Assembly (NCBI GenBank): GCA_029961075.1
Contig: JASBVL010000039.1
Coordinates: 1 to 33,725 of the forward strand
Length of the DNA stretch: 33,725 nucleotides
Origin: Sphaerobacter sp.
GTDB taxonomy: Bacteria; Chloroflexota; Chloroflexia; Thermomicrobiales; Thermomicrobiaceae
Direction: 5' to 3'
Part shown: positions 30,643 to 33,725 of the stretch, piece after piece
Numbering within the stretch: position 1 is the first letter of the stretch
Layout of the letters: the number at the start of each line of letters is the position of its first letter
Translations under genes and position numbers: made by a program
The notes under the pieces: generated by a model
Seen by the model: only the letters and a program-made list of their open reading frames with translations
What the model was told of the DNA's origin: nothing
The model's database searches: none

Positions 30643-33539
30643 GCGGCATCTACGTCGCGCTGGATCTCGAAGCCACCGGCATGGATCCGGAGCGGGACGA
30701 GATCATCGAGATCGCCGCGATCAAATTTCGCCACGACCGGGTTCTCGATCGCTGGGAGAGCCTGGTCCGGCCGCGCGGTCCGATCCCGTTCAACATCACC
30801 AGCCTGACCGGCATCGGCGCGAAGGACGTGCGCCACGCGCCGGTGTTCGCGGCCGTAGCGCCGCGGCTGCGCGACTTCGTCCGCAACTACCCAATCGTAG
30901 GCCAGTCGCCGGAGTTCGATCTCCAGATGCTGGCCGGCGCCGGGCTGCGGCTGCAGAACCCGCTCTACGATACCTTCCAGCTCGCCACGATCCTGATCCC
31001 GGACCTGCCGGCGTACAACCTGGCGACGATCGCGGCCCGGCTGGGGGTCTCGGTGCCGCGGCAGCACCGCGCCATGGCCGATGTCGAGACGACGATGGCG
31101 GTCTTCCTTGGGCTCCAGGACCTGCTCCTGAGCCATGACGCCGAGACGCTGGCGCGGCTGGCCGAGCTGGCCCGGGCGGCCCACTCGCCCCTGGCGCGGC
31201 TCTTCGACGAGGCACGCCGGGAAGTGGCGAGCCAGGACGGCGCCGGACTGGGCAGTATCGCGGCCCAGCTCTTGGCGAAAACCGGTGTCGGGCGCGGGGG
31301 CCCGGAGGTGATGTTTCTGTTCCAGCGGGACCGTCCGCCGCGGCTGGAGCCGACGCGATCGACTGCGGCGTTCAGCGTGGACCAGCTTCGGTCCTGGACC
31401 GAGCCGGGCGGCGCGCTCGCGCGGCGCTTCCCAGGCTATGAGCCGCGGCCGCAGCAGGTCGAGATGCTGACGGCCGTGGTTGAGGCGCTCAACCGGGGTG
31501 GCATCCACCTGATCGAGGCCGGCACCGGCACGGGGAAGTCACTGGCCTACCTCCTGCCGGCGATCCTCCACGCCGTGGCTCGCGGCGAACCGGTCGTCGT
31601 CTCGACCAACACCATCGCGCTGCAGGACCAACTGTTCCGCAAGGATCTGCCGGATCTGCGTCGCACCCTCCAGGAGATGGCGAAGGAGCAGCCGGCGCTG
31701 CGCCCGGTGGCCAACTTCGAGGCGGCCCTCCTCAAGGGGCGGTCCAACTACCTCTGCCTGCGTCGCTGGTTCCTGGCGCAGCGGGAGCCGGAGCTGTCGC
31801 CGGAGCGGGCGTCGCTGCACGCCAAGATCCTGACCTGGCTGCAGCAGACCGAGACGGGCGACCGCGCGGAGCTGCACCTCTCGCCGGAGGAGCAGAGCTA
31901 CTGGGCCAGCCTGGCGGAAGAGGAGGGGGCGTGCGTCCCGAGCCGCTGCGTCTTCCATCACCGGAATCAGTGCTTCCTCTACCGCGCGCGCCACAAGGCC
32001 GAGAGCGCGCATATCATCGTGGTCAACCACGCGCTCCTGCTGTCGGACATGCTGGCCGCCAACACGGTCCTGCCTGCCTACCGCTACCTGATCATCGACG
32101 AGGCGCACAACCTGGAGGAGGAGGCGACGACGCAGCTCGGCTTCAGCGTGAGCCGGCATCGCCTGCTCGACTGGGTGCACCGCTGCCTCGCGGTCGACGA
32201 GTCGGACGCGCTCGGGGGCGCTATCGGCGCGCTCTGGCGCGCCGTGGTGGGTGTGAAGGCGCCGGCCGCGCGTGACCTGGCCGGCACGCTGCAGCCCCAG
32301 CTCGACGGGCTCGCGCAGACGGTGCGACGCGCGGCCGAGGAGATCGAGCGCTTCTTCCACGCGCTGGGCGACTTCGTCGAGCGCTATCAGGTGGAGCGCA
32401 GCGAGCACGACCGGCGCCTGCGCCTCACCGATGCGGTGCGTCACGACCCGGGCTGGAGCGCTCTCGAGCAAGGCTGGGACGAGGTGGCCTGCTCGCTGCG
32501 GGAGATCCTCGGGGTCCTTCACTGGGCGGCCAGTCGGTGGGAGGCGATCACCGAGGCGGACGTCCCCGAGCGGGAGGACGTGGCCACCGAGCTCGAGCTC
32601 CTGGAGCGGACGGGGCAGGAGCTGCTGGAGCGGATGCTGGCGGCGATCACGAACCCGCGCCCGGACACGATCTACTGGCTATCCCGCAACGTGGCGAGCG
32701 GGGAGGTCGCGGTGGCGGCGGCGCCGCTCAACGTCGGTGACGCGCTTCGGGAGCACCTGTTCCGGCGGTGCCACACCACCATCCTCACCTCGGCCACGCT
32801 GACGACCGACGGGTCGTTCGCCTACATCCGGCAGCGGCTGGGGATCGAGGAGGCGACGGAGCTGCAGGTGCCGTCGCCGTTCGACTATCCGTCGTCGACC
32901 CTGCTCTACCTGGCCGACGACATCCCCGAGCCGGGGCAGCCCGGCCACCAGCGTCGCGTGCAGGAGGCGCTGATCGATCTGTGCAAGGCGACGCGGGGGC
33001 GGGCGATGGTGCTCTTCACGTCGCACAGCGCGCTCCAGGCGACGTACCGGGCCATCAAGCGGCCGCTGGAGGCCGAGGGCATCCTGGTGCTGGCCCAGCG
33101 GTTGGATGGCAGCCCGCGGCAGTTGGTGGACCGGCTCAAGAACCATCCCGAGACGGTGCTGTTGGGCACCAACAGCTTCTGGGAAGGGGTGGACATCGTC
33201 GGCGACGCGCTGAGCCTGCTGGTCATCACCAAGCTCCCGTTCTCGGTGCCCACTGACCCGGTCTTCGCGGCGCGGAGTGAGCTGTTCGCGGATCCCTTCA
33301 ATGAGTACGCCATCCCGCAGGGGGTGCTGCGATTCAAGCAGGGGTTTGGTCGCCTCATCCGGAGCGCGACCGACCGTGGCGTCTGTGCCGTGCTCGACCG
33401 GCGCATCGTGAGCCGGCGCTACGGCGCATCGTTCGTGCAGTCGATACCGAGCTGTACGGTGGTGGTGGGACCGGCGCCGGAGCTGCCGGGCCAGGCGGCA
33501 CGCTGGCTGGCCGCGCGCCCGGCGTCGGCCTCGGTCTGA
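30639..33539 (+). CDS. Exonuclease-helicase fusion, DinG family
   Basis: 966 residues. An N-terminal DnaQ-like 3'-5' exonuclease domain has DLEATG (D9, E11), VGQSPEFDLQML (D94) and HRAMADVE (H143, D148), so it looks active. A superfamily 2 XPD/DinG helicase follows: Walker A AGTGTGKS (294-301), four Fe-S cysteines (C373, C432, C437, C445), DEAH box (487-490), and a C-terminal motor with TNSFWEGVDI and QGFGRLIR. All four Fe-S ligands are present. The fusion resembles the Gram-positive DinG/YpvA form and probably unwinds damaged or structured DNA. The start is GTG 30639, overlapping the peptidase stop. Confidence 0.95.
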   Translation: MSGIYVALDLEATGMDPERDEIIEIAAIKFRHDRVLDRWESLVRPRGPIPFNITSLTGIGAKDVRHAPVFAAVAPRLRDFVRNYPIVGQSPEFDLQMLAGAGLRLQNPLYDTFQLATILIPDLPAYNLATIAARLGVSVPRQHRAMADVETTMAVFLGLQDLLLSHDAETLARLAELARAAHSPLARLFDEARREVASQDGAGLGSIAAQLLAKTGVGRGGPEVMFLFQRDRPPRLEPTRSTAAFSVDQLRSWTEPGGALARRFPGYEPRPQQVEMLTAVVEALNRGGIHLIEAGTGTGKSLAYLLPAILHAVARGEPVVVSTNTIALQDQLFRKDLPDLRRTLQEMAKEQPALRPVANFEAALLKGRSNYLCLRRWFLAQREPELSPERASLHAKILTWLQQTETGDRAELHLSPEEQSYWASLAEEEGACVPSRCVFHHRNQCFLYRARHKAESAHIIVVNHALLLSDMLAANTVLPAYRYLIIDEAHNLEEEATTQLGFSVSRHRLLDWVHRCLAVDESDALGGAIGALWRAVVGVKAPAARDLAGTLQPQLDGLAQTVRRAAEEIERFFHALGDFVERYQVERSEHDRRLRLTDAVRHDPGWSALEQGWDEVACSLREILGVLHWAASRWEAITEADVPEREDVATELELLERTGQELLERMLAAITNPRPDTIYWLSRNVASGEVAVAAAPLNVGDALREHLFRRCHTTILTSATLTTDGSFAYIRQRLGIEEATELQVPSPFDYPSSTLLYLADDIPEPGQPGHQRRVQEALIDLCKATRGRAMVLFTSHSALQATYRAIKRPLEAEGILVLAQRLDGSPRQLVDRLKNHPETVLLGTNSFWEGVDIVGDALSLLVITKLPFSVPTDPVFAARSELFADPFNEYAIPQGVLRFKQGFGRLIRSATDRGVCAVLDRRIVSRRYGASFVQSIPSCTVVVGPAPELPGQAARWLAARPASASV

Positions 33540-33541
33540 GC

Positions 33542-33564
33542 CTGCTCGGGCACGACCCGGGCAG
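33542..33564 (+). terminator. Weak hairpin between the helicase and glpX genes
   Basis: Stem of nine pairs with one G-T (33542-33550 with 33556-33564) and a CACGA loop. There is no T-run, so it is at most an attenuator or transcript-processing site. Confidence 0.3.
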
Positions 33565-33581
33565 AGGGGAGGCAGCGGCAG

Positions 33582-33677
33582 ATGTCTGCGGCAATTGACC
33601 GGAACCTGGCGCTCGAGCTGGTCAGGACGACGGAGGCCGCGGCCCTGGCCGCGGCGCGCTGGATGGGCCGCGGCGAC
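33582..33677 (+). CDS. glpX: Class II fructose-1,6-bisphosphatase GlpX (N-terminal fragment)
   Basis: The first 32 codons begin MSAAIDRNLALELVRTTEAAA and continue LAAARWMGRGD, the conserved N-terminus of GlpX, which hydrolyses fructose-1,6-bisphosphate in gluconeogenesis. ATG 33582 has GAGGGGAGG upstream and lies 42 bp after the helicase stop. After GRGD the expected K-x-x-AD-x-AA helix is missing in every frame, so the gene appears broken at about 33678. This is probably an assembly junction at the window edge. Confidence 0.8.
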
Positions 33678-33725
33678 CCAGGCCCACGCGCGCATCACCC
33701 GCATCGACACCAGCGCGGCGCGGGC
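33678..33725 (+). other. Terminal 48 bp, resembling a xanthine-dehydrogenase large-subunit fragment
   Basis: Read from 33679 these bases encode QAHARITRIDTSAARA, similar to the AHARI-x-x-IDTS-A segment near the N-terminus of molybdenum hydroxylase (xanthine dehydrogenase/CoxL-type) large subunits. The frame differs from that of glpX, and no start or upstream part of such a gene is present. A join of unrelated sequences is the likeliest reading. Confidence 0.5.

Overview
The window is a very GC-rich bacterial chromosomal segment that starts inside one gene and ends inside another. The best guess is a thermophilic Chloroflexota of the Sphaerobacter/Thermomicrobium type. This rests on pervasive GTG and TTG starts, secreted proteins with Thr/Ala/Pro-rich linkers (TPAATPAATG style), a long Alu-domain SRP RNA, a HerA-Mre11 pair, and extended -10 promoters. 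It is inferred from gene style, not from a database comparison. Most of the window is ordinary core metabolism and information processing; no prophage, insertion sequence, CRISPR array or tRNA gene was found.

Region 1 (1-6025, plus strand): the end of a family-5 solute-binding protein, two oligopeptide/nickel-type ABC permeases, a second solute-binding lipoprotein, a GNAT acetyltransferase and chorismate synthase (aroC). Region 2 (6078-8726, minus strand): a methyltransferase, a short RmlC-type cupin and EPSP synthase (aroA). aroC and aroA converge on a perfect 16-bp hairpin. Region 3 (8815-9707, plus strand): smpB followed by its partner tmRNA (ssrA) and a terminator, so the whole trans-translation ribosome-rescue module is here. 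Region 4 (9774-10538, minus strand): a small CxxC protein and an EVE-domain protein.

Region 5 (10751-14898, plus strand): glcD-glcE-glcF, the three-subunit glycolate/lactate-type oxidase. Region 6 (15263-18632, plus strand): a secreted, membrane-anchored protein and an S9 prolyl-oligopeptidase. Region 7 (18633-18946): an intergenic element that exactly fills the gap between two convergent genes. It consists of two opposed arrays of degenerate 7-bp units (20 and 18 units) around a small palindromic core, with a perfect 24-bp inverted repeat inside. This is the most unusual structure in the window. Region 8 (18946-21804, minus strand): herA and an Mre11/SbcD-type nuclease gene. Divergent from them is a double-GAF sensor histidine kinase (21869-23824).

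Region 9 (23948-25216, plus strand): a FabI/FabL-type enoyl-ACP reductase and the SRP RNA gene with clear promoter and terminator. Region 10 (25252-29098, minus strand): sdhC-sdhD-sdhA-sdhB, followed by a small membrane protein, driven by a near-consensus promoter. Region 11 (29464-33725, plus strand): an M20 peptidase, a DnaQ-exonuclease/DinG-helicase fusion and the first 32 codons of glpX. The last ~47 bases no longer match GlpX in any frame. In another frame they resemble a xanthine-dehydrogenase-family large subunit, so the extreme right end is probably a chimeric contig end.
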